DNA of 64,000 nt from Kordia sp. SMS9 (GCF_003352465.1 NZ_CP031153.1:1168465-1232464); one strand, 5' to 3'; shown: positions 54,728 to 62,534, counted from the first letter of the stretch. Numbers and translations: made by a program. Notes: generated from the sequence alone by a model not told the origin.

Positions 54728-55585
54728 ATGAAGCTGTATCCCATTGAAGCTGGAAACTTTAAATTAGATGGTGGAGCCATGTTTGGCGTGGTACCAAAAT
54801 CCTTATGGCAACGCACCAATCCTGCAGATGCTCATAATATGATTGATATAGCGGCGCGCTGTTTATTAATTGAAGATGGCAATCGACTCATTTTGGTGGA
54901 TACTGGCATGGGCAACAAGCAAAGCGATAAATTTTACGGCTACTATTACCTTTGGGGCGATGACTCGATAGAAAAATCACTAAAAAAATACGGTTTTCAT
55001 AAAGACGATATTACGGATGTATTTATGACACATCTGCACTTTGATCATTGTGGCGGAAGCATTCAATGGAATAAAGATCGTACTGGGTATGAACCTGCGT
55101 TTAAAAATGCACGTTTTTGGAGCAATGAAAATCATTGGAAATGGGCAACAGAACCCAATAGACGCGAAAAAGCATCGTTTTTAAAGGAAAATATCATTCC
55201 AATGGAAGAAAGCGGTCACCTCAACTTTATTGCACAACCAAAGGTGGATATTTTGGAAAATTCAGCATTAGGTTTTGATGTCTTTTTTGCGAATGGACAC
55301 ACCGACAAACAAATGATTCCCATGATTCAATACAACGGAAAAACCATTTGTTTTATGGCAGATTTGTTGGCAACCGCTGGACATTTACCAATTCCATTTG
55401 TCATGGGCTACGACACCAGACCTTTGCTTACCTTAGATGAAAAAGAAAAATTTCTTAATCTGGCGGCAGACAACAATTTTTACCTCTTTCTAGAACATGA
55501 TGCACACAACGAAATCATCACCGTAAAACACACAGAAAAAGGTGTACGACTCCACGAAGTTTTTACATGTAACGAAATACTTTAA
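54728..55585 (+). CDS. Metallo-beta-lactamase-fold hydrolase
   Basis: 285 residues from the ATG at 54728. Zinc motif THLHFDHCGG (101-110; H102, H104, D106, H107), with further ligands in the later FANGHTDKQM (His) and VMGYDTRPL and LFLEHDAHNE segments. It is of the glyoxalase II / quorum-quenching-lactonase group by motif. The substrate is unknown. It is 30 bases before the S8 protease gene on the same strand. Confidence 0.88.
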   Translation: MKLYPIEAGNFKLDGGAMFGVVPKSLWQRTNPADAHNMIDIAARCLLIEDGNRLILVDTGMGNKQSDKFYGYYYLWGDDSIEKSLKKYGFHKDDITDVFMTHLHFDHCGGSIQWNKDRTGYEPAFKNARFWSNENHWKWATEPNRREKASFLKENIIPMEESGHLNFIAQPKVDILENSALGFDVFFANGHTDKQMIPMIQYNGKTICFMADLLATAGHLPIPFVMGYDTRPLLTLDEKEKFLNLAADNNFYLFLEHDAHNEIITVKHTEKGVRLHEVFTCNEIL

Positions 55586-55615
55586 ACCCACATTTATATT
55601 AAATAACTTAGAATA

Positions 55616-57238
55616 ATGAAAATACTAAAAACCTCAATTTTTGCTGCGTCTTTGCTAATCTTAGCATCCTGTAGTACGACAGCGCCTATATTATCAACTC
55701 CTATTGCAAACATTGATGCAACGCCTTTAAAAGAGCGTACATTGACGAAAGAAGAACTCAAATCTTGGAGTCATAAAGACTTGGTAACGGATACCATTCC
55801 TGGAATGAGTATCGACAAAGCGTATGCAGAAATTCTTAAAGGAAGAAAAGGGAAAAAAGTACTTGTGGCTGTGTTGGACTCTGGAATTGATATTGATCAT
55901 GAAGATTTAAATGACGTAATTTGGACCAATCCGAAAGAAAAGCCTAACAATGGAAAAGACGATGACAAAAACGGATATATAGATGATATTCACGGTTGGA
56001 ACTTTTTAGGCGATTCATACAATGAAAATTTAGAAAAAACACGGATCGTAAAAAGAGGAAAAAGTCATCCCAATTTAGAAGAAGCAAAAACTGGAATTGA
56101 AGATGATTATAATGAATATTCGCAAGGAAAAATACAATTGGAACAAATTAATACGCGCGTCAAAGATGCAAATGCAGCTTTTAAAGCTTATTTTAAGAAA
56201 GATGCGTATACGATGGACGACATCAATAAGATTGAATCGCCAGATGAAACCATGTCACAACACATTTTCATCGCAAAACGTATTATGGGTAATGGACGTT
56301 TTGAAAGCTTAGATGAAGTAGAAAAAGAAATTGATGACAATATCGTTTCGTTTACCGAGCGTTTAAATTACAATTTGAATGTAGATTTTGACGGACGCTC
56401 CGTTGTCGGAGACGATCCGTATGACATTACGGATACTGATTATGGTAACGCAAACGTTAAGCATTCTGTAAAAACAGAATCGCACGGAACACATGTTGCA
56501 GGAATTATTGCTGCCGAACGTAATAACGGAATCGGAATGAATGGTGTCGCAAATAATGTTGAAATTATGGCAGTACGTATGGTACCAAATGGTGATGAGT
56601 ATGACAAAGATGTTGCTTTAGGAATTCGATATGCGGTTGATAATGGCGCACAAATCATCAATTGTAGTTTTGGTAAATACTTTTCTCAAAACAACGAATG
56701 GGTTCGTGATGCCATCGCTTACGCGGGAAAAAACAATGTATTGATTGTAAAAGCTGCTGGAAACGAAAATGAAAATTTAGATATCAAATCGGTATTTCCA
56801 AACGATCAAACACCTACAGGAACTGAAATTTCAGATACGTTTTTAACCGTTGGATCACTTCAAAACAAATATGGTTCGCAAATGGTATCTGGTTTTTCTA
56901 ATTACGGACAAAACAATGTAGATGTTTTTGCACCAGGATCAAGCATTTATTCAACATTTCCAGAGAATGAATACAAGTCTATCGGAGGAACTTCTATGGC
57001 AGCTCCAGGTGTTTCTGGAATTGCTGCATTGATCATGTCTCAATATCCGAAATTGACGGCTGCACAAGTAAAGAAAATCATCATGCAATCTGGATTACCT
57101 ATCAATAGAGATGTGGTTGTAGATCAAAAGAAAAACGCAATGCCATTTTCTCAAGGATCTAAGTCAGGAAAAATAGCAAACGCATACAACGCACTTATTT
57201 TAGCAGATAAAGTAAGTAGAGGAAAAGTTCAGTTGTAA
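55616..57238 (+). CDS. Subtilase-family (S8) lipoprotein protease
   Basis: 540 residues. Lipoprotein signal with lipobox LASC (Cys at 19). Catalytic triad: D88 (VAVLDSGIDIDHED), H290 (SHGTHVAGI) and S460 (GGTSMAAPG), with the oxyanion Asn in AAGNEN (383). Asp and His are about 200 residues apart, against about 30 in subtilisin, because of a large insertion with acidic and lysine-rich stretches. Proteins of this type in Bacteroidota are periplasmic or surface-attached proteases. It is followed by the M1 peptidase after 31 bases, so the two form a peptide-degrading pair with the hydrolase before them. Confidence 0.93.
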   Translation: MKILKTSIFAASLLILASCSTTAPILSTPIANIDATPLKERTLTKEELKSWSHKDLVTDTIPGMSIDKAYAEILKGRKGKKVLVAVLDSGIDIDHEDLNDVIWTNPKEKPNNGKDDDKNGYIDDIHGWNFLGDSYNENLEKTRIVKRGKSHPNLEEAKTGIEDDYNEYSQGKIQLEQINTRVKDANAAFKAYFKKDAYTMDDINKIESPDETMSQHIFIAKRIMGNGRFESLDEVEKEIDDNIVSFTERLNYNLNVDFDGRSVVGDDPYDITDTDYGNANVKHSVKTESHGTHVAGIIAAERNNGIGMNGVANNVEIMAVRMVPNGDEYDKDVALGIRYAVDNGAQIINCSFGKYFSQNNEWVRDAIAYAGKNNVLIVKAAGNENENLDIKSVFPNDQTPTGTEISDTFLTVGSLQNKYGSQMVSGFSNYGQNNVDVFAPGSSIYSTFPENEYKSIGGTSMAAPGVSGIAALIMSQYPKLTAAQVKKIIMQSGLPINRDVVVDQKKNAMPFSQGSKSGKIANAYNALILADKVSRGKVQL

Positions 57239-57269
57239 TCGTTCACAAAAAAAATCTAAACCAAAATAG

Positions 57270-59099
57270 ATGAAAATTTTCAATAAACTAAACATCCTTC
57301 TCGTCTTAGCGTTTATTGCTTGCAGGCCACAACAAGCAGCTATTGGCGGAAGCAAAAGTACCTCAGTATCCGCTACATATTGGCAACAAAAAGTCAACTA
57401 CGAAATGGAAATTGACATGAATGTGGATACCTATCAATACACTGGAACACAAAAATTAGTCTACACGAATAACTCACCTGATGTGTTGGATAAAGTGTAT
57501 TATCATTTATACTTTAATGCGTTTCAGCCAGGAAGTGAAATGGACGTACGTTCCAGAACTATTGCCGATCCTGATAGAAGAGTAGGCGATCGTATTAGCA
57601 AGCTTTCAGATTCAGAGATTGGCTTTTTACGTGTAAATTCATTAACACAAGATGGAAAAAGCCTTTCGTATACTACAGAAGGTACTATTTTAGAAGTCAC
57701 CTTGGCAAAACCTATTCAACCAGGCGCTTCTACCACTTTTAATATGAATTTTAAAGGACAAGTTCCTGTACAAATTCGTCGTTCTGGTAGAAACAGTAGT
57801 GAAGGTGTAGCATTGTCTATGACGCAATGGTATCCAAAAATGGCAGAATATGACTTTGAAGGTTGGCATACACCTCCATATATTGGGAGAGAATTTCATG
57901 GTGTTTGGGGCGATTTTGATGTAAAAATTACCATAGATAAAACCTATATTTTAGGTGGAACTGGCTACTTGCAAAATCCAAATGAAATCGGCTACGGCTA
58001 TGAAACAGGAACTGTAGAAAGACCTGCTGGAGACAAACTGACTTGGCATTTTAAAGCACCAAATGTGCACGATTTTACCTGGGCTGCTGATCCTGAGTAT
58101 GTACATGACACGTATGAAGGTGCCAATGGCGTAAAACTTCACTTTTTGTACAAAAATGATCCTGCAATTAAAGACAACTGGAAAGAATTACAGGTAAAAA
58201 CAGCAGAAATGTTGGTGTATTTTAATAGATATGTAGGACAATATCCGTACAAACAATATTCTGTAATTCAAGGAGGCGATGGTGGAATGGAATATGCAAT
58301 GTGTACGCTAATTACAGGAAAAAGAAGTCTTAACAGTCTTATAGGTGTAACGGCGCACGAGTTGGCACACACATGGTTTCAATTCTTATTGGCAACCAAC
58401 GAATCGAAGCACGAATGGATGGATGAAGGATTTACAACCTATATTTCTAACCGTTGCATGAATCATATTATGGACCGAAATCAAGAGAATCCGTACAAAG
58501 GTTCGTACAGTTCGTATTTTCGTTTGGTAAAATCAGGAAAGCAACAACCGTTGACGACACATGCTGATCGTTACGAATACAACGGAGCGTATGGCGCTTC
58601 TGCATATAGCAAAGGCGCTATTTTCTTAGCACAATTGGAATATGTAATTGGAAAGAAAAATGTTGAAAAAACGTTGAATAAATACTTTGATGATTTCAAA
58701 TTCAAGCATCCTACACCAAACGATATTAAAAGAACGGCTGAAAAAGTTTCAGGAATTCATTTAGATTGGTATTTGACAGATTGGGCTAAAACCACCAATA
58801 CGATTGATTATGGCGTAAAAGAAATCAGTGGAAACAAGGTTGTTTTAGAACGTATTGGATTGATGCCAATGCCGATAGATATTACGGTAACGTATGCGGA
58901 TGGTTCTAGTGAAGAATTTTACATTCCATTGCGCATGATGCGCGGTGAAAAACCAACTTCAGCGACTCAAAAAGCAGATTGGGCTTGGGCATATCCAACC
59001 TATACTTTAGAAACTAGTAAAACAGTACAAAGTGTTGAAATTGATCCATCACAATTGATGGCAGATATCAACAGGGACAATAATGTTGCGCAACAGTAG
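57270..59099 (+). CDS. M1-family zinc metallopeptidase (lipoprotein)
   Basis: 609 residues. Lipobox IAC (Cys 18). Zinc site HELAH (363-367) with the third ligand E386 (HEWMDEGF) at the canonical distance; the substrate-recognition segment GGMEYAM stands for the GAMEN motif. It should be an aminopeptidase of the periplasm. It forms an operon with the S8 protease. The transcript ends in the unusual structured terminator at 59122-59262. Confidence 0.93.
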   Translation: MKIFNKLNILLVLAFIACRPQQAAIGGSKSTSVSATYWQQKVNYEMEIDMNVDTYQYTGTQKLVYTNNSPDVLDKVYYHLYFNAFQPGSEMDVRSRTIADPDRRVGDRISKLSDSEIGFLRVNSLTQDGKSLSYTTEGTILEVTLAKPIQPGASTTFNMNFKGQVPVQIRRSGRNSSEGVALSMTQWYPKMAEYDFEGWHTPPYIGREFHGVWGDFDVKITIDKTYILGGTGYLQNPNEIGYGYETGTVERPAGDKLTWHFKAPNVHDFTWAADPEYVHDTYEGANGVKLHFLYKNDPAIKDNWKELQVKTAEMLVYFNRYVGQYPYKQYSVIQGGDGGMEYAMCTLITGKRSLNSLIGVTAHELAHTWFQFLLATNESKHEWMDEGFTTYISNRCMNHIMDRNQENPYKGSYSSYFRLVKSGKQQPLTTHADRYEYNGAYGASAYSKGAIFLAQLEYVIGKKNVEKTLNKYFDDFKFKHPTPNDIKRTAEKVSGIHLDWYLTDWAKTTNTIDYGVKEISGNKVVLERIGLMPMPIDITVTYADGSSEEFYIPLRMMRGEKPTSATQKADWAWAYPTYTLETSKTVQSVEIDPSQLMADINRDNNVAQQ

Positions 59100-59121
59100 A
59101 AAGTAGCCGCAACTTTTCATA

Positions 59122-59262
59122 AAAAAGAGGCTGACTTAAAGGTCACGATTTCGTCAAACCGAACTTGATTCGGTTTATCATAACAGCTAAAAATCAGCTC
59201 AATGAGATTCTGGATCACGTCCAGAATGACGGCTTTTAAAACTTTTAAGACAGCCTCTTTTT
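59122..59262. terminator. Terminator with a palindrome pair inserted in its loop (both directions)
   Basis: The outer stem is AAAAAGAGGCTG (59122-59133) with CAGCCTCTTTTT (59251-59262), plus CTTAAA (59135-59140) with TTTAAG (59244-59249). Inside it stand two palindromes of the intergenic family: AAACCGAA-5-TTCGGTTT (59156-59176) and ATTCTGG-7-CCAGAAT (59207-59227). It can end the M1 peptidase transcript (plus) and the S24 gene transcript (minus). Confidence 0.7.
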
Positions 59263-59278
59263 ATTGGAGTATATTTTT

Positions 59279-60094
59279 TTAATTTTTCTGTCGGAGTGCG
59301 TTTTCGAGCAGTACAATTTTGCTTTCTAAATCGTGCAATCTGTCATATACATCTACGGGTTCTGGCATTTGTTTGGACGCAAACATCGTTACATACCAAA
59401 CTTCCATGATTTCTTCTGCATTGATGGTGTATGTTGGATAATTTCCATCTTTATTGTCAGACTTTAAAATAAGCTTTCCGCGTTCTTCTATTCTGTTGAT
59501 AACGCGTTTCAGCACAATTCCGTCATTACGACTTACTATCACATATACGCGACCATCTTTTATATCTTGCAAATCTTCTACGTATTTTCCAAATACCAAA
59601 TCGCCATCAAAAAACGTTCGAACCATAGAGTTTCCTTGCACTTCAAAGCAGCGATACGTTCCATTAGTTAGGTGCGGCATGCTAAACGAAGGCAAGGTTT
59701 CAATATAATCGGCATCGCCGTAACCATCTAAATATCCTGCGCGTGCTTTTATGGGCACATACACAACATTTTCTTCTCCTTCTTGATTTACAGCTACTAC
59801 TTGTGGAATTCCAGCATATGTTTGAAGTTCGGGTTTGCTCGATTTAAACATTTGTGAACTTTTACCAAATAAATAATCTGGATTGATATCAAACTCATTG
59901 ATGATACTCGTTAGCAAATCGTAGCCTGGTTTGGTTCTTTTTCTTGATCCGTCGGATTGTGGCCTACCATTCGTAATACTGTCTATCGTTGTGCTAGTGA
60001 CACCTATTCGCTTGGAAAAAGAATTATTATTCAGTCGAAAATGATCAATGATCTGCTTTATTTTTTCATGTATTCCTTCCATATAACGCTCCAT
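59279..60094 (-). CDS. S24-family self-cleaving-type phage-like repressor
   Basis: 271 residues (or 267 if the start is the fifth residue). The N-terminal helix-turn-helix domain (about 8-75: NNSFSKRIGVTSTTIDSI) is followed by a linker with a LexA-like cleavage pair Ala119-Gly120 (KARAGY). The C-terminal S24 protease domain has the Ser156 (QGNSMV) and Lys196 (IVLKRV) dyad 40 residues apart, as in LexA and phage CI-like proteins. The C-terminal 20 residues form a short coiled coil (DRLHDLESKIVLLENAL). By family knowledge DNA damage could trigger self-cleavage and derepression. It is divergent from a small HTH gene, as a phage CI/Cro pair would be. The region upstream has repeated TGTAAT operators. 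Confidence 0.88.
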   Translation of the reverse strand: MERYMEGIHEKIKQIIDHFRLNNNSFSKRIGVTSTTIDSITNGRPQSDGSRKRTKPGYDLLTSIINEFDINPDYLFGKSSQMFKSSKPELQTYAGIPQVVAVNQEGEENVVYVPIKARAGYLDGYGDADYIETLPSFSMPHLTNGTYRCFEVQGNSMVRTFFDGDLVFGKYVEDLQDIKDGRVYVIVSRNDGIVLKRVINRIEERGKLILKSDNKDGNYPTYTINAEEIMEVWYVTMFASKQMPEPVDVYDRLHDLESKIVLLENALRQKN

Positions 60095-60140
60095 AATTTA
60101 AACATTTTACAAAATATTTCTGCTTTATGTTTTAAATAAT

Positions 60141-60174
60141 CTGTAATTTGTTTATATTTGTACTGTAATTTGTT
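60141..60174. promoter_or_regulatory. Operator 1: two CTGTAATTTGTT copies around a -7 box
   Basis: CTGTAATTTGTT stands at 60141-60152 and again at 60163-60174, 22 bases apart. Between them is TATATTTG (60153-60160), a plus-strand -7 box that would drive the small HTH gene at 60352. Repressor bound there would block that promoter. The similar arrangement at 60771-60814 supports a common binding protein. Confidence 0.55.
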
Positions 60175-60351
60175 GCTAATATACGAATTTTTATTGAAAA
60201 TCAAACATTTGTGAGGATAATTGTCGGTTTTATTCTTCATAAATACATAAAAAGCGATACAATATAGACTGACGGTTACGTATTTGAATGTTAAAATTCG
60301 CATACGATTTAAAAAAAGTAGAATAGATAGAACACCATATAATAGAATACC

Positions 60352-60507
60352 ATGAAAAGAAGTAAAGAACTATTAGACAGAAGAAAAAAATTCATTCACA
60401 ACTACGTAGAAGACAATTCTGCAAAACAAATGAAAGTGATTATCAACGAATTGGTTGACAAACTGTTCATTTCAGAAAAGACGATATACAACATTTTAAA
60501 GCAATAA
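60352..60507 (+). CDS. 51-residue HTH-like protein, divergent from the S24 repressor
   Basis: ATG at 60352, TAA at 60505-60507. The peptide is lysine-rich and ends in a helix-turn-helix-like segment (INELVDKLFISEKTIYNIL), the pattern of HTH resolvase or LuxR-like recognition ends. It is too short for standard gene calls. It has a strong terminator (60550-60582). Position and direction opposite the repressor suggest a Cro-like or activator role, but no family is recognised. A structured 5' region of about 185 bases lies between its promoter and start. Confidence 0.6.
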   Translation: MKRSKELLDRRKKFIHNYVEDNSAKQMKVIINELVDKLFISEKTIYNILKQ

Positions 60508-60549
60508 TTCAGCTAGTCACTCAATATGCATTAAAAGATGTATGTCTGG

Positions 60550-60582
60550 AAAACTCCTTTCTTGCCAGAGGAGTTTTTCTTC
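60550..60582 (+). terminator. Terminator of the small HTH gene
   Basis: AAAACTCCT (60550-60558) pairs with AGGAGTTTT (60569-60577), with T after. Confidence 0.85.
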
Positions 60583-60613
60583 TCAACAGCATAAACGCAT
60601 CCTGCAGTGAATA

Positions 60614-60775
60614 TTGTTATTGTACTATGAAAAAAAGTTCTTAGGGTTAATTATCATTCTTCATAGTTGCAATACGTATTCAAAAAATCCCTTCTTCGTG
60701 AAGGGATTTTTTATAGCATATTGTAAAAAGCACACATTCAAACAAAAAACAGAAAAATATATATTATTAGTGTAA
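60614..60775 (+). other. Possible lipoprotein-like ORF disturbed at a 7-A run
   Basis: The only ATG (60627) leads to a stop after five codons. The neighbouring frame reads KKFLGLIIILHSCNTYSK, a lipoprotein-like signal with the box LHSC, and stays open until 60775. It can be reached only from TTG codons (60614 or 60620) or by one extra A in the run of seven at 60630-60636. Since the strong hairpin at 60682-60712 lies within this frame, coding is doubtful. Confidence 0.2.
60682..60712 (+). terminator. Strong terminator upstream of the endolysin promoter
   Basis: A 13-bp perfect stem AAAAAATCCCTTC (60682-60694) with GAAGGGATTTTTT (60700-60712). It insulates the lysis-like genes from the HTH transcript. 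Confidence 0.85.
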
Positions 60776-60814
60776 TATGTTTGTTTTATATTGTAATATG
60801 TTTTATATTTGTAC
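60771..60814 (+). promoter_or_regulatory. Operator 2 and promoter of the endolysin-holin genes
   Basis: TGTAATATGTTT stands at 60771 and again at 60792 (21 bases apart), the second directly before TATATTTGTAC (60804-60814). TTG (60781-60783) with 20 bases to TATATTTG fits the Bacteroidota promoter. The sequence from TGTAAT to TTTGTAC is nearly the same as at 60142-60163. The transcript would begin near 60818 and have a leader of about 275 bases. Confidence 0.6.
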
Positions 60815-61092
60815 TCGCTTTTCTAATGAATAGTACATCATTTTGTACGATTCGTATATTATAATACACTGTTGAGAAGAATCTTAATAGCATGCAAAAC
60901 CTTATTCTGGTTAAGAACATATATAAAAAAGACGTTGCATCATATCTAAGTTTTTACTCTCAAATTAAATTCCAACATTTTCATGAATATATAAACCTGC
61001 ACTGACAATTTCAGTCGCAAAAGGCAATTTTTTGCTCTTTTTTAAGCGATACAAGCAAGCTATTTGTCAGACAATAAAAAAAAGTTAAAACT
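60815..61092 (+). other. Long leader before the endolysin gene
   Basis: 278 bases. A 37-codon ORF (60892-61005) is possible but unsupported. Close to the gene, GCAAAA (61017-61022) pairs with TTTTGC (61030-61035) and is followed by TCTTTTTT, a weak terminator-like form; CTGACAA (61002-61008) can pair with TTGTCAG (61074-61080) around it. This could be an attenuator, but the stems are short. Confidence 0.3.
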
Positions 61093-61527
61093 ATGAGCTT
61101 GATTCAAAAAGCGTTATCACAATATGGAGTCACCGAAGTTGATGGTAAAGCTGATAATCCCCAAATTATACAATATTTTGAAGTTTTAGGATTCGACACT
61201 AATAAGTTACACGATGAAACTGCTTGGTGCAGTGCATTTGTAAATTGGGTTTCTAAAACCGAAAAGTATTCATACAGTGGAAAATTAAATGCTAGGAGTT
61301 GGTTGAATGTAGGTGAATCTACAGCAGCACCCAAACAAGGAGACGTAGTCGTTTTGTGGCGCGAATCTCCTAGTAGTTGGAAAGGACATGTCGGTTTTTT
61401 TGTAAAACAAACCAAGCGATATGTATACATTTTAGGAGGCAACCAAAATAATAAAGTTTCTATTAAAGCCTATCCTAAAAACAGAGTTTTAGATTATAGA
61501 AAACTATCAAAATATGGAGAAGATTAA
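61093..61527 (+). CDS. TIGR02594-type cell-wall hydrolase (endolysin-like)
   Basis: 144 residues, no signal peptide. The NlpC/P60-CHAP-like fold is clear from C46 in AWCSAFVNW, H99 in GHVGFF and N117 in LGGNQNN, the catalytic set of the family TIGR02594, which is common in prophages. It should cut peptidoglycan peptides. The lack of a signal means it needs a holin, and such a gene begins within its 3' end (14-base overlap, 61514). It is the first gene behind operator 2. Confidence 0.85.
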   Translation: MSLIQKALSQYGVTEVDGKADNPQIIQYFEVLGFDTNKLHDETAWCSAFVNWVSKTEKYSYSGKLNARSWLNVGESTAAPKQGDVVVLWRESPSSWKGHVGFFVKQTKRYVYILGGNQNNKVSIKAYPKNRVLDYRKLSKYGED

Positions 61528-61954
61528 ACCATATTTCTTTTGGTTATTTGCCTTATTGGCGCCTATTGTTTCTGTAATGTTAACCGTTGGTTTTTTAATC
61601 AGTGTCAATTTTATTATCGAAACATACGCAGCTATTAAGAAAAATATTCCTATTAAGAAGGAACGCATTGGAAATACAATTTCCAAGTTTTTTATCTATA
61701 ATTTGGTTGTTATGTCTGCCTTTTTATTGGAAAAATATATTGTAAATGAAATTCCGTTTATGCGCATTATTGCTGGATTTATTGCAATTGCTGAAATTAA
61801 ATCCATCCTAGAGAATTTTAATAGCATCTACGGAATCAATCCGTTTAAAGCTTTGGTCAGATTAATTAAAAAAAAGTCTATTGATACTTTAGAAGAAACT
61901 ATTGATGCACTTGTAAATCATAAAGATCAAGATCAAGAAATTCAAAAAAAATAG
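61514..61954 (+). CDS. Holin-like membrane protein
   Basis: 146 residues. Hydrophobic helices near 8-36, 58-75 and 82-97; the segment with KKERIGNTISKFFIYNLV and AEIKSILENFNSIYG resembles the phage holin family (Bacteriophage holin, pfam05105) by eye. The C-terminus is charged and cytoplasmic (DTLEETIDALVNHKDQDQ). It overlaps the hydrolase by 14 bases, the typical endolysin/holin coupling. It should open the inner membrane and let the endolysin through. Confidence 0.7.
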   Translation: MEKIKPYFFWLFALLAPIVSVMLTVGFLISVNFIIETYAAIKKNIPIKKERIGNTISKFFIYNLVVMSAFLLEKYIVNEIPFMRIIAGFIAIAEIKSILENFNSIYGINPFKALVRLIKKKSIDTLEETIDALVNHKDQDQEIQKK

Positions 61955-61963
61955 AAACACTTC

Positions 61964-61994
61964 AAGAGCCTTTGTCTTCCATACAAAGGCTCTT
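61964..61994 (+). terminator. Strong hairpin between holin-like and small membrane-protein genes
   Basis: A 12-bp stem AAGAGCCTTTGT (61964-61975) with ACAAAGGCTCTT (61983-61994). The T tail is weak, so it may only reduce transcription into the next gene or protect the mRNA end. Confidence 0.55.
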
Positions 61995-62010
61995 ATTAAC
62001 TTGTATCCAC

Positions 62011-62211
62011 ATGAAAAAAATACAATTATCTACAGATCGAATATTACTGATTGTAACGTTGTTATTACTTTGGTATATTCATTTAGTAAACGCTTGTGAG
62101 AGTGAAACAGATATACAATTAAAACCCAACTTAACAATTGTAAACGAAGAATCATCTTCAATAAAAACATATCATTCCAACGTAAAAAGAAGAAGGTTTT
62201 ATAAAAAGTAA
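62011..62211 (+). CDS. Small membrane or lipoprotein behind the holin-like gene
   Basis: 66 residues from the ATG at 62011. One hydrophobic segment (about 11-28, ILLIVTLLLLWYIHLV) ends in VNAC, near to a lipobox, then an acidic-polar stretch and a basic tail KRRRFYKK. This could be a small lipoprotein in the manner of an Rz1-like outer spanin, but the family is unknown; a simple single-span protein fits as well. It follows the holin-like gene by 56 bases with a hairpin between. Confidence 0.5.
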   Translation: MKKIQLSTDRILLIVTLLLLWYIHLVNACESETDIQLKPNLTIVNEESSSIKTYHSNVKRRRFYKK

Positions 62212-62222
62212 AGCTGTATGTT

Positions 62223-62534
62223 TTATATGGAAACGATGAATAGAATAATTACAATGATTAACACCAACATTAAAAATTCAAAAATAAAGGGTTTTCTTTT
62301 TAACTTTTCAATGGCATTGAGTGTCTCTTCAGATTCTTTCTCTTTCAAACATTCATTCACGTGTTCTACAAAAGGCAAATCTTTTTCGTGAAAAAAATAT
62401 TCTGTAAATTTTGAATCGGGAATTTCCCTTTTTACAAAATCTACCTGTTGCCTTTCCAACGCATTATCAAAAAAGATTTCGGCTTCTTTATTGGTAAATA
62501 GTTTAAAATATCGCTCTAATTTTACTTTACTCAT
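62223..62534 (-). CDS. Tail-anchored protein with DUF2007-like N-terminus
   Basis: 103 residues. The N-terminal part (FKLFTNKEAEIFFDNALERQ) resembles the ferredoxin-like DUF2007 / putative signal-transducing fold, and the last 20 residues (EFLMLVLIIVIILFIVSI) are a single membrane anchor. Function is unknown. It stands alone on the minus strand, between the lysis-like module and rnpA. Confidence 0.65.
   Translation of the reverse strand: MSKVKLERYFKLFTNKEAEIFFDNALERQQVDFVKREIPDSKFTEYFFHEKDLPFVEHVNECLKEKESEETLNAIEKLKRKPFIFEFLMLVLIIVIILFIVSI

Noticed and set aside
60058-60303. 81-residue minus-strand ORF over the repressor promoter region
   Set aside because: It covers the operator repeats and overlaps the start of the S24 gene in another frame.
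60892-61005. 37-codon ORF in the endolysin leader
   Set aside because: No conserved feature or ribosome-binding context; kept only as a remark on the leader.
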